Below, piece after piece: positions 1 through 8,634 of a DNA stretch of 19,491 bases (position 1 is its first letter; each line of letters starts with the position of its first letter). Origin of the DNA: CAYVUV01 sp964455095 (GTDB taxonomy: Bacteria; Desulfobacterota; Binatia; HRBIN30; CADEER01). The stretch lies in the NCBI GenBank assembly GCA_964455095.1, contig CAYVUV010000367.1, forward strand, positions 1 through 19,491. Direction: 5' to 3'. Both the position numbers and the translations under genes were made by a program. The notes under the pieces are model-generated. The model ran no database searches. It was given only the letters and a program-made list of their open reading frames with translations, and was not told the origin of the DNA.

Positions 1-880
1 CGCAGGTGGCGTAGCCGACGGCGATGCCGATGCCGAGCGCGAGGTCATGGCCGCGCCGGCGCCACTGCTGCGATAGACCCGCGGTGCGGTCCCGGATCGC
101 GATCGCCAGCCGCACGGCATGCCACGCCGGGTCGTCGAGCGGAACGGGATCGTTGAAGAACACCTGCATCCCGTCGCCGGTAAACTGAGCGAGGGTGCCG
201 CCGTGCGCGAAGATCATCGGCCCGACGGCGTGGTGAAACTCGCGCAGCACGGCCATTACCTCTTCGGGCTCGGCCGTCTCGGAGAACGGGGTGAAGCCGC
301 GCATGTCGCAGAACAGCACCGTGATCTCGCGCCGATGGCTGGCGAGAATCGACTCGCCGCCGGCGGCGATCGCTTCCGCCAACTGCGGCGTGACGAACCG
401 CCGCAGCCGGTTGAGCCGCTCCACCTCGCGCACCTTCTCCTCGACCCGCTCGCTGAGGCGCGTGTTCCACTCGAGCAGCTCGTCGGTCATCCGCTTGCGG
501 TCGAGGCACGCCCCGAGCCGGGCGTGCAGCAGCACTGGATCGAACGGCTTCGGCAGATAGTCCTCGGCGCCGAGCTTGATGCAGGCGATGATCGAGTCCA
601 TCTCGTCGACGCCGGAGATGACGATGAACGGGATGGTCTTCAGGCGGTCGTCGCCGCTGCGGTGCCGCAGCAGCTCGTAGCCGTCCATCTCCGGCATCTC
701 GATGTCGGTGAGGACGACGTCGATCGCCTGCTCGACGAGCACGGCGATGGCCTCGCGGCCGTTTCCCGCCTCGCGCACCTGGTGGCCCTCGGCGCCGAGC
801 GACATCGACAGCATGGTGCGGTTGAGGGGATCGTCGTCGACGACGAGGACCGTGGCGGGTTTGGCGGGCATGGCGTTCAT
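1..880 (-). CDS. Response regulator receiver domain fused to a class III adenylate/guanylate cyclase domain (partial, runs off left edge)
   Basis: I translated this myself from the reverse strand: 293 codons are visible and the C-terminus lies outside the window. Residues about 9-127 form a receiver domain, with acidic residues D15-D17, phospho-acceptor D59 in LTDIEMPEMDG and K111 in LPKPF. Residues about 131-160 look like a coiled-coil signalling helix. From about 185 a class III nucleotide cyclase domain begins: metal-binding D192 in FCDMRGFTPFSE and D236 in FTGDG. The residue three before the GD pair, usually the purine-selecting lysine, is Q232, so substrate (cAMP, cGMP or neither) cannot be assumed. 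The start overlaps the stop of the upstream kinase (ATGA, positions 880-877), which implies translational coupling. An in-frame ATG at 871 has better spacing from the AAGG at 884-881, so the true start may be either. Expected role: soluble cytoplasmic output of the kinase phosphorelay, making a cyclic nucleotide when phosphorylated. Confidence 0.9.
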   Translation of the reverse strand, partial: MNAMPAKPATVLVVDDDPLNRTMLSMSLGAEGHQVREAGNGREAIAVLVEQAIDVVLTDIEMPEMDGYELLRHRSGDDRLKTIPFIVISGVDEMDSIIACIKLGAEDYLPKPFDPVLLHARLGACLDRKRMTDELLEWNTRLSERVEEKVREVERLNRLRRFVTPQLAEAIAAGGESILASHRREITVLFCDMRGFTPFSETAEPEEVMAVLREFHHAVGPMIFAHGGTLAQFTGDGMQVFFNDPVPLDDPAWHAVRLAIAIRDRTAGLSQQWRRRGHDLALGIGIAVGYATC

Positions 881-3800
881 CCTTGCGTCGCGAGGGCGGC
901 CCGCGCGCCGTCGAATTCCTCGGCGATGCGATTCACCGCCGCACCGGCGCCGGCGAGGTCGCCGGCTCGGGTCTGCGCCTCGAGCGCCGCACAGTGCTCG
1001 GCGAGCGCGGTCGCTCCGAAGCTCGCCGCGTTCGATTTCAACGTGTGGGCATGGCGGCGGAGCGCCTCGGCGTCGCCGGCGCCGGCGGCCTCGGCGAGCT
1101 TGGCGATCAGCACCGCGCCGTTGTCGAGGAACGAGGCGACGAGACGGGCGAGCGCCTCGGCGTTCGGCGCGATGGCCCGGAGGCGGGCGAGGGCGGAGGG
1201 GTCGAGCACCGTGACCCGCGGGCGATCGGCGGCGCGATTGGGCGTCGCCGCGATCACGGCCGCGAGCTGCTCGGGCCGGATCGGCTTGGCGAGGTAGTCG
1301 TCCATGCCGGCGGCCAGACACGCCTCGCGATCGCCCTGCATCGCGTTCGCGGTCATGGCGACGATGCGCGGCTGCGCACTCGGCCCCTCCGCGCGGATGC
1401 GGCACGTGGCCTCTAGACCGTCCATCTCCGGCATCTGCACGTCCATCAGCACCAGGTCGTAGGGCAGGCGGTTCACCGCCTCGACCGCTTCGACGCCATT
1501 GGACGCGACGTCGGCGCGGTACCCCATCGATTCGAGCAGCAGGAGGGCGAGCTGCTGGTTCACGGTGTTGTCCTCGGCGAGGAGGATGCGCAGGGGATGC
1601 CGTTCACCGAGCTTGGTGGCGGCGCTTTCGCCGACGGGTGCACGCTCGACGGCGCCGCCGCTCAGCAGCGACACCAGCAGGTCGAAGAGCTGCGACTGCT
1701 TCACCGGCTTGGCGAGCACCGCGGCGAACACCGGATCGACCGCGCCGCCGCCGAGCGACGTGTAGAGCACCAGCGGCAGCTCGGGGCGGAGCGCGCGCAG
1801 CCGATGCGCCAGCGCGATGCCGTCCATGCCGGGCATGTGCATGTCGAGGATCGCGAGGTCGAACGGCTCGCCGCGCTCGATCACCGCGAGCGCTGTCTCG
1901 CCCGTCTCGACGGAGTGCCCGTGAATGCCCCACGCCTCGGTCTGCAGGTCCAGGATGCGCCGGTTGATGGCGTTGTCGTCGACCAGCAGTACGCGCTTGC
2001 CGATCAGCTCGCTCGGCATGCCCGCCGCCGCGACCCGCGACGGCACCGCGGCCGCTTCGGCGGTGATGGTGAAGTGGAACGTGGACCCCTCGCCGGCGAC
2101 GCTGTCCACCCACATGGTGCCGCCCATCAGCTCGGCCAGACGCTTGCTGACCGCGAGGCCGAGGCCAGTGCCGCCGTATTTGCGCGTCGTCGACGAGTCG
2201 AGCTGGCTGAACTCCTCGAACAAGCGGTGGACGCGATCTGCCGGGATGCCGATGCCGGTGTCGCGTACGGCGACGTGCAGCTGGTCGGGCTCGCGGCCGG
2301 GCTCGGCGGTGAGCACCACTTCGCCCGCCTCGGTGAACTTGACCGCGTTGCCGAGCAGGTTCACGAGCACCTGGCGAAGGCGGGTGACGTCGCCGCTCAG
2401 GCCTTCTGGCAGAGCCGGATCGATGAGGAAGGCGAGCTCGAGCCCCTTGCGCGCCGCCGGCTCGGTGACCAGGTCGAAGGCCGACTCGATGCACGCCCGC
2501 AGGTCGAATGGGTGCCGCTCCAGCTCCAGGCGACCGGCGTCGATCTTGGAGAAGTCGAGGATGTCGTTGATGATCCCGAGCAGCGACTCGCCGCTCGAGC
2601 GGATGATGGTGGCGAACTCGCGCTGGCGCGGCGAGAGGTCGGTGTCGAGCAGCAGGCCGCTCATGCCGATCACGGCGTTCATCGGCGTGCGGATCTCATG
2701 GCTCATCGTCGCCAGGAACGAGCCCTTGGCCGCGTTCGCCTCCTCGGCGATGCGCGTCTGCTCCTCGAGCCGCTGGAAGAGGCGCGCATTGGCCACCGCG
2801 ATGGCGGCCTGGTCCGCGAAGGCCTGGAGAATCGGGGCCTGCTTCGCGTCGAACGGACGCACTTCCCGCCGGCTGATGGTGAGCTGCCCCCAGTACTCAT
2901 CGTCGATGACCAGCGCGACGCCGACCGCGCTCCGAACCGCTTCGAGGTGAGGAAAGAGCGTGGTGGCGTCATCGATGAACACCGGCGCCAAGTTGGCGAT
3001 GGCCGACATGTCCGTCGCCGACCCCAGCGGGATCACTGACTCGCCAACCAGGTGCGCGTTCGCGGCGAGGGTCGTCGCAGCGAGGACCAGCCACTCTCCC
3101 TCGCGCCGCAAGATGGCCGCGTTGTCCGCATCGCACAGCCGGGCGGCCTCGGACACGATGCCGTCGAACACCTTGGGCAGGTCGCCGGGGTTGGCGCTGA
3201 TGAGCTGCAGGATCTGGCCGGTGGCGGTCTGCAGCTCCAGCGACTCGGCCAGCTCGTTGTTGCGCTGCTCGATCTCGCGCAGCAGGCGCGCGTTGTCGAC
3301 GGCGATCGCCGCCTGACCGGCAAAGGTCTGCAGCAACGACACCTGATCATCGCTGAACCCGCCGGCGCGATTACCGGCGAAGCCGACGACGCCGACGGTG
3401 ACCCCGTTGCGCACCATCGGCACCACCAGCGAGCTGCTGCGGCCGGCGCCGCGGGCGAGCGAGTTCGGGTAGACGTCGGCGGGCACCGCGCTCCAGTCGC
3501 GCACGTGGATCGTCTCGCCGGTCATCGCCGCGTGGCCGAGCGGTGAGGAGTCGTCGACGGCGAAGCGATCGCCGATCGCCCTGTCCGCGGGGCCCGCCTG
3601 GGCGACGGCGACCAGCTCGTCGCCGTCGCGCACGACGATCAGCGCGCCCGTGCCGCCGCCGAGCCGGTCGGCGTGGCGAACGACGGCGTCGTAGACCGGC
3701 GTCAGGTCGAGGCGCGAGGTGCTGACCGCGTCGAGCACGTCCGTCATCGCCCGCTGGCGTGCCAGCGACTCGTCCAGATCGTTGAACAGCTTGGCGTTGC

Positions 3801-6800
3801 CGATGGCGATCGCCGCCTGCTCCCCGAACGCGTTCACGATGCGGGCTTCCCGTTCGTCGAACGGGCGCACCTCGTGACGATTCACTCCCAACAAACCATA
3901 CAGCTTCCCATCGATGCGCAGGCCGACCGCCAGAAAGCTGCGGACGTCTTCCGGTATCTCGGGCCCTGGCATCGGAGTCGCGCGCAGGTCGTCGACACAA
4001 TAGGTTTCGCCGGCGCTCAGGCGCGCCTTGCGCTCTGCCCCTACCGGCCTCGAGGAACCCACGGTTTCCGGATGCGCTGGGTTCGCCAGGAAGGTTGCGA
4101 CGTCACCGTCGAGGCGGAACACGACCCCGGCGTCCGCATCACAGAGCCGCAGAGCACGTTCGATCAGACCGTCCAGCACGGCGGTGAGATCGCCCGGATG
4201 GGCGCTGATGAGCGCCAGGATCTCGCTGGTCGCGGTCTGCAGCTCGAGCGACTCGGCCAGCTCGGCGTTGCGCTGCTCGATTTCGCGCAGCAGCCGCGCG
4301 TTCTCGACCGCGATGGCCGCCTGGTTGGCGAAGGTCTGCAAGAGGGAAACCTCGCCGCCGGCGTAGCCGCGTCGTCTCGGTCGGCTCACCAAGACGCTGC
4401 CCACCGCTACACCGTCGCGCAGCATCGGGAGGCATGCCAACTCAGCGCCGATCGTACGCGGCACGGGGGAGGACGGGAACTGATCCGCAGGGCGGTTGTC
4501 CCAGTCGTCGACGGTGATCGCCTTGCCGGAGAGGATGGTGGCGCCGCTGAGCGAAGTGTCGTCGAGCCCGCTCCACTCCCACGTGTCCCACGTGTCCGCG
4601 CCGGAGGCCGTCCCGGAGAACTCGCCGGGGGACTTGCCGCTCGCCCATTGCACCTTGTCGCCCCGCCGCAGCGCCACGAGGCTCGCGCTGCTGTCGCACA
4701 GGCGGCTGGCATGCTCGGCGATCCGGTCGAACACCGGCTGCAGATCGAATCGCGCCGTGCTGACCGCATCGAGGATCTCGGTCATCGCCCGCTGGCGCGC
4801 CAGCGACTCGTCGAGGTCGTTGAACAGCTTCGCGTTGGAGATGGCGATCGCCGCCTGCTCGGCGAAGACCTGGGCGATGCGGCCGTGGCGCGGCTCGAAG
4901 GGGCGCACTTCCGAGCGGGTCAGGTTCAACACTCCATATGGCTGATCGTCGACGATCAAGGGCGCGATCAAGGAGCTTCGCAGCTCCGCGGGTATACCCG
5001 GCAGGACGGCCGTCAAATCGTCGACGAAGCGGACGCTGGTCCCCCAGTCCTCTCGTGTTATCGGCGTCCGGTAACCGACGTTCGCCTGGAGGTGCCCGTA
5101 GCTCGTCGCCTGCAACACGAGCTCGTCACCCTCGAGCCGACTGATTCCGGCATGGCCGGCATCGCAGAGACGAGCCGCCTGGGCGACGATGCCGTCGAAG
5201 ACCTTGCGCAGGTCGCCGGGGTTGGCGCTGATGAGCTCGAGGATTGCACCGGTCGCGGTCTGTAGCTCGAGCGACTCGGCCAGCTCGCTGTTGCGTTTCT
5301 CGATCTCGACGAGAAGGCGGGCGTTGTCGACGGCGACCGCCGCCTGGTCGACGAAGGTCTTCAGCAGCGACAACTCGGCATCGGTGTATCCCCCTGGGTT
5401 GAGACGGGAGAAGGCGACGACGCCGAGCGCGACGTCGTCGCGAACCATGGGGATGGTGAGGGCGCTCTTGGCGCCGGCCCGCCGGCTCGGGGCGTTCGGG
5501 TAGCGATCCGCCGGCTCGTCGTCCCAGTTCCGGATGTGGACGGTCTCACGATGCCGCGCGCTGGCCCCGAACATGGTGCTGTCGTCGATCGGCATCACCT
5601 CGAGGTCCCGATACGCTGCCGCTTGGTATCCGGTGGCGCCACCGGCGGCGGCCATGACGGCGAGGCCGTCGCCCTGACGCATCGCCACCAGCGCGCCGGT
5701 GCCGCCGCAGAGGCGATCGGCCTGACGCGCCAGGGTGTCGAACACCGGGGTCAGGTCGGTGCGCGCGGTGCTGACGGCGTCGAGCAGCTCCGTCATCGCC
5801 TCCTGCCGCGCCAGCGACTCGGCCAGATCGTTGAACAGACCGGCATTGGTGACGGCGATGACGGCCTGGTCGGCGAACGCCTGGAGAATGGTTGCGTGCG
5901 CGGAGGTGAACGGCCGGACCTCGCGTCGACCCAGGTGGAAGTTGCCGAGATGCCTGCCCCGCCCCACGAGCGGGACGATGACCTGGCTGCGGTTCCCTGT
6001 CTCGCGGACGAACTCGGCGATCCATGAGCGATCATCGGCCGTGAAAAAGCTCAGCGCGTCGTCGGCCAGCACCGGCTGATCGATCTCGTGAAATGTCCTG
6101 ACGGCCGGGAGGACACGGCCCGTCATGGATCCCGTCGGGTAGTCGTCGGCCGCGACGACGACCGTCTCGTCGTCGCGCATGAGGATGACGTGACCCTGCT
6201 CCGCGTCGCACAGCCTGCGCGCCTGAGCCAGGATGCCCTGGAGCACGATGCCAAGCTCGCCCGGGTGCTCGCTGATCAGCCGCAGTACCTCGGCCATCGC
6301 GGTCTGCAGCGCCAGCGCCGCAGTGAGGTCGTTGAACAGGTTGGCGTTACCAATGGCGATCGCGGCCTGCTCGGCGAAGGCATTGAGGATGCTGGCCTCG
6401 CGTTCGTCGAATGGGCGCACTTCGTGACGATTCACTCCCAGCATCCCGTACAGCTCTCCGTCGACGTGCAGACCGGCAACGAGGAAGCTGCGCACGTCGG
6501 AAGGGACGGCGCGCCCTGCCGTCGCGCCTGCCGCGACCAGGTCGTCGACGCGGAGCGTCTCGCCGGCTCGCAGCTGCGCCACCGCCTCCGCGGCCATCGG
6601 GCGCGATGTACCCACGCTCTCCGGATGCACCGGGTTGGCCAGGAACACTATGGTGTCACCGTCGAGACGGCAGACGATGCCGGCGTCTGCATCACAAAGG
6701 CGCGCGGCACGCTCGATCAGACCGTTCAGTACCGCGGTGAGATCACCGGGATGGGCGCTGATGAGGGCGAGCACTTCGCTGGTGGCCGTCTGCAGCTTGA

Positions 6801-7389
6801 GCGACTCGCCGAGGTCCTTGAACAGTCGGGCGTTGGCGATGGCGAGCGACGCCTGCTCGCCGAAGGTCGCGAGCGCCGTGAGCTCGTCCTCGGTGAACGG
6901 CCGCACCTCGTGGCGGTACATGTGCAACGCGCCGACCCCGGCTCCTTCATGGGCAAGCTGGACGAAGGCGTAGCTGCGCACGCGGCCGACGGTCGCCACC
7001 TGCTCGAAGTACGGGTGGCCCTGCGCCATCGCGGCGAAGTCGTCGGTGTGGAACGCGCCGCTGAACACGGTCTGGTCTTCGGCCATCGCCGGGGCCGTGG
7101 TGCCGACGTAGGGCTCCATGGCCGGGCCGTGCGACGCCACGTAGCGAATCGATCCACCCTCGTTCATGGTGATCGAGCCGGCCTCTCCGTCGCAGAGCTC
7201 GGCTGCCTTGGCGAGGATGCCGTGGAGCACCTTGGTCAGGTCGCCGGGGTGTGCGCTGATGAGCCGGAGCGTCTCGGTCGTCGCCGAAAGCATCGCCCGC
7301 GCCATCTGCGAAGCTGGCGCGCCTTCTACCGTTGCAGCAGGCCCTCGACCGGTTAGGCCCTTCCTCTTCCGGCCGCTCGGAGCGCTCAT
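877..7389 (-). CDS. Giant soluble hybrid sensor histidine kinase: about nine GAF domains, HisKA, HATPase_c, two receivers, Hpt
   Basis: 2170 residues with no membrane segment or signal peptide, so a cytoplasmic sensor. GAF-type units start near residues 30, 197, 360, 526, 708, 863, 1048, 1209 and 1385. They are joined by signalling helices of two kinds (LFNDL..SL and RN.ELAESLELQTAT). The kinase core follows: H-box SHEIRTPMN with H1564, N-box VNLLGNAVKFT, G1 DTGIGIP and G2 GGTGLGLAVS. Receiver 1 has D1849 in LDMHMPGMDG and Lys in LAKPVK. Receiver 2 has D1983 in LMDVQMPEMDG and Lys in LAKPIR. The C-terminal Hpt has H2115 in AHTLKSNAASFG. All catalytic residues are therefore intact for a full His-Asp-His relay. 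The GAF ligands cannot be told from sequence, and I saw no NKFDE motif. The ATG at 7389 has no clear Shine-Dalgarno; M29 is an alternative. It is the first gene of a two-gene operon with the receiver-cyclase, overlapping it by 4 bp. GAFs 4-9 are three tandem copies of a two-GAF unit. Confidence 0.95.
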   Translation of the reverse strand: MSAPSGRKRKGLTGRGPAATVEGAPASQMARAMLSATTETLRLISAHPGDLTKVLHGILAKAAELCDGEAGSITMNEGGSIRYVASHGPAMEPYVGTTAPAMAEDQTVFSGAFHTDDFAAMAQGHPYFEQVATVGRVRSYAFVQLAHEGAGVGALHMYRHEVRPFTEDELTALATFGEQASLAIANARLFKDLGESLKLQTATSEVLALISAHPGDLTAVLNGLIERAARLCDADAGIVCRLDGDTIVFLANPVHPESVGTSRPMAAEAVAQLRAGETLRVDDLVAAGATAGRAVPSDVRSFLVAGLHVDGELYGMLGVNRHEVRPFDEREASILNAFAEQAAIAIGNANLFNDLTAALALQTAMAEVLRLISEHPGELGIVLQGILAQARRLCDAEQGHVILMRDDETVVVAADDYPTGSMTGRVLPAVRTFHEIDQPVLADDALSFFTADDRSWIAEFVRETGNRSQVIVPLVGRGRHLGNFHLGRREVRPFTSAHATILQAFADQAVIAVTNAGLFNDLAESLARQEAMTELLDAVSTARTDLTPVFDTLARQADRLCGGTGALVAMRQGDGLAVMAAAGGATGYQAAAYRDLEVMPIDDSTMFGASARHRETVHIRNWDDEPADRYPNAPSRRAGAKSALTIPMVRDDVALGVVAFSRLNPGGYTDAELSLLKTFVDQAAVAVDNARLLVEIEKRNSELAESLELQTATGAILELISANPGDLRKVFDGIVAQAARLCDAGHAGISRLEGDELVLQATSYGHLQANVGYRTPITREDWGTSVRFVDDLTAVLPGIPAELRSSLIAPLIVDDQPYGVLNLTRSEVRPFEPRHGRIAQVFAEQAAIAISNAKLFNDLDESLARQRAMTEILDAVSTARFDLQPVFDRIAEHASRLCDSSASLVALRRGDKVQWASGKSPGEFSGTASGADTWDTWEWSGLDDTSLSGATILSGKAITVDDWDNRPADQFPSSPVPRTIGAELACLPMLRDGVAVGSVLVSRPRRRGYAGGEVSLLQTFANQAAIAVENARLLREIEQRNAELAESLELQTATSEILALISAHPGDLTAVLDGLIERALRLCDADAGVVFRLDGDVATFLANPAHPETVGSSRPVGAERKARLSAGETYCVDDLRATPMPGPEIPEDVRSFLAVGLRIDGKLYGLLGVNRHEVRPFDEREARIVNAFGEQAAIAIGNAKLFNDLDESLARQRAMTDVLDAVSTSRLDLTPVYDAVVRHADRLGGGTGALIVVRDGDELVAVAQAGPADRAIGDRFAVDDSSPLGHAAMTGETIHVRDWSAVPADVYPNSLARGAGRSSSLVVPMVRNGVTVGVVGFAGNRAGGFSDDQVSLLQTFAGQAAIAVDNARLLREIEQRNNELAESLELQTATGQILQLISANPGDLPKVFDGIVSEAARLCDADNAAILRREGEWLVLAATTLAANAHLVGESVIPLGSATDMSAIANLAPVFIDDATTLFPHLEAVRSAVGVALVIDDEYWGQLTISRREVRPFDAKQAPILQAFADQAAIAVANARLFQRLEEQTRIAEEANAAKGSFLATMSHEIRTPMNAVIGMSGLLLDTDLSPRQREFATIIRSSGESLLGIINDILDFSKIDAGRLELERHPFDLRACIESAFDLVTEPAARKGLELAFLIDPALPEGLSGDVTRLRQVLVNLLGNAVKFTEAGEVVLTAEPGREPDQLHVAVRDTGIGIPADRVHRLFEEFSQLDSSTTRKYGGTGLGLAVSKRLAELMGGTMWVDSVAGEGSTFHFTITAEAAAVPSRVAAAGMPSELIGKRVLLVDDNAINRRILDLQTEAWGIHGHSVETGETALAVIERGEPFDLAILDMHMPGMDGIALAHRLRALRPELPLVLYTSLGGGAVDPVFAAVLAKPVKQSQLFDLLVSLLSGGAVERAPVGESAATKLGERHPLRILLAEDNTVNQQLALLLLESMGYRADVASNGVEAVEAVNRLPYDLVLMDVQMPEMDGLEATCRIRAEGPSAQPRIVAMTANAMQGDREACLAAGMDDYLAKPIRPEQLAAVIAATPNRAADRPRVTVLDPSALARLRAIAPNAEALARLVASFLDNGAVLIAKLAEAAGAGDAEALRRHAHTLKSNAASFGATALAEHCAALEAQTRAGDLAGAGAAVNRIAEEFDGARAALATQG

Positions 7390-7399
7390 GTGGGGAAGG

Positions 7400-7429
7400 T
7401 GGATAGGCTTCTTTACGGTCGGTAGTCAA
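7400..7429 (-). promoter_or_regulatory. Candidate sigma70-type promoter for the hybrid kinase operon
   Basis: On the minus strand TTGACT (7429-7424) is followed after 18 bases by TATCCA (7405-7400). That is a good -35 and a weak -10. Transcription would start only a few bases before the ATG at 7389, making a nearly leaderless mRNA, which fits the lack of a Shine-Dalgarno there. This is pattern matching only; such matches occur by chance. Confidence 0.3.
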
Positions 7430-7527
7430 CCGAGCTGGGATGGAGAACCGTTGCGCTCTCGTCCATGCCTCGGTATGCGGAGCGGGTGCTTGGTCCAGGC
7501 ACCGGCCGCAACGGAGAGAGGGCGACC

Positions 7528-8454
7528 ATGATCTTTTCACCGCACGAGCATTTCGACAACGCGGCGGCGGCAAACGAGCACATCGACGTGCGCCCGCTCG
7601 CCGCCGCGATGGGGGCGGAGATCGCCGGCGTCGATTGCGCCAACGTCAGCGACGCCGCGTTTGCCGAGATCGAAGCGGCGCTGTTCCGCCACAAGATGAT
7701 CTACTTTCGCGGCCAGCAGCGGATGACGCACGGGGATCAGTCAGCCTTCAGCCGCCGTTTCGGCGCCTTTGCCGAAGACGCCTACACCAAAGGCGTGCCG
7801 GGATTTCCCGAGGTGCAGCCGCTGATCAAGGAGGCGGACGAGCGCACCGGCTTGCTCTTCGGGTCGGGCTGGCATACCGATTCGGCCTTCCTCCCCGAGC
7901 CGCCCGCGATCAGCTTGCTCCGTTCGATCCAGATCCCGCCTTTTGGCGGCGACACGATCTGGGCCAACAGCGCGCTCGCGTATCGGGCGCTGAGCCCGAC
8001 GATGCAGGGGCTGTTGAAGGGGCTCAAGGTGCACATGTCGATGGCCAACGTGCTCGAGTCCGCGCGTGTACATGCGACGCCCAACGACAACGCGATCGGC
8101 AGGCTCGCGCAGACCAGGGGCATGGCCACGCTTCCCGACGATCTCGCGCGCAAGGTGCAGGGCAGTTTCCACCCGCTCGTGCGCACCCACCCGCGCACCG
8201 GCGAACAGGCGCTGTATTGCGACCAGACCTATGCGGCCGGGATCGAGGGCCTCGAGCCGCAAGAGGCCGCGCCGATCCTCGCATTCCTGGTCGGGCACAT
8301 CACCCAGCCGGCGTTCACCTGCCGGCTGCGCTGGGAAGTCGGGATGTTCGTCATGTGGGACAACCGCCTGTGCCTCCATCAGGCGTTCAACGACTACGAC
8401 GGCTATCGGCGCGAGCTCTATCGCACCACCGTTGCCGGCGAACGTCCGGTCTGA
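7528..8454 (+). CDS. TauD/TfdA family Fe(II)/2-oxoglutarate-dependent dioxygenase
   Basis: 308 residues from the ATG at 7528, the usual size for this family. I chose this start over the in-frame ATG at 7465 because GGAGAGAGGG lies just upstream (7513-7522) and the extra 21 residues resemble nothing. The N-terminal IDVRPLAAAMGAEIAGVD is the typical family opening. The iron-binding facial triad is visible: H116 and D118 in GWHTDSAF, and H284 in LCLHQAFNDY. Arginines R294, R295 and R299 in YRRELYRTTVAG supply the 2-oxoglutarate carboxylate contact. Enzymes of this family oxidise taurine, alkyl sulfates, 2,4-D and other small acids, with succinate and CO2 as by-products. The substrate here is unknown, and no sulfonate transporter lies next to it. 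It is divergent from the kinase operon and ends just before a repeat element. The family call is firm; calling it taurine dioxygenase itself would not be. Confidence 0.9.
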   Translation: MIFSPHEHFDNAAAANEHIDVRPLAAAMGAEIAGVDCANVSDAAFAEIEAALFRHKMIYFRGQQRMTHGDQSAFSRRFGAFAEDAYTKGVPGFPEVQPLIKEADERTGLLFGSGWHTDSAFLPEPPAISLLRSIQIPPFGGDTIWANSALAYRALSPTMQGLLKGLKVHMSMANVLESARVHATPNDNAIGRLAQTRGMATLPDDLARKVQGSFHPLVRTHPRTGEQALYCDQTYAAGIEGLEPQEAAPILAFLVGHITQPAFTCRLRWEVGMFVMWDNRLCLHQAFNDYDGYRRELYRTTVAGERPV

Positions 8455-8458
8455 GAAA

Positions 8459-8541
8459 GAACCCTTGGCGGATGTTCTTCGCTTCTGCGCTTGGCGGCCG
8501 TGGCGGCGAGGAAGCTGAGAACGTCCCCTCGCTGACGTTCG
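8459..8541. repeat. Intergenic imperfectly palindromic repeat, copy R1 (REP/MITE-like)
   Basis: This stretch begins GAACCCTTGGCGGATGTTCT five bases after the dioxygenase stop and ends CTCGCTGACGTTC. It shares with the copy at 11069-11193 the opening AACCCTTGG, the core GGCCGTGGCGGCGA and an identical 18-mer, AGAACGTCCCCTCGCTGA (8518-8535). Its two arms, GGATGTTCTTCGCTTC and GAAGCTGAGAACGTCC, are inverted copies with about three mismatches, so the RNA could fold into a hairpin and may act as a terminator for the dioxygenase. No ORF is supported here. Such short intergenic palindromes are often REP elements moved by TnpA-REP (RAYT) transposases; none is present in this window. Confidence 0.7.
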
Positions 8542-8634
8542 GCGCATATCGCAAGCGCTTCCGCTCTCTGCGTCGAAGTCGCGCAGCCCGTTTTACGTTC
8601 GCGCGATGGGGCCGTCTCCGGTATCTTCGTCGCC

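Noticed and set aside
1597..7356. Long plus-strand open frames opposite the hybrid kinase (480, 530 and 422 codons among them)
   Set aside because: Their repeated LAGRGLQLERLGQL-like segments are mirror images of the GAF linkers. No family resemblance of their own, and the minus frame is unmistakable.
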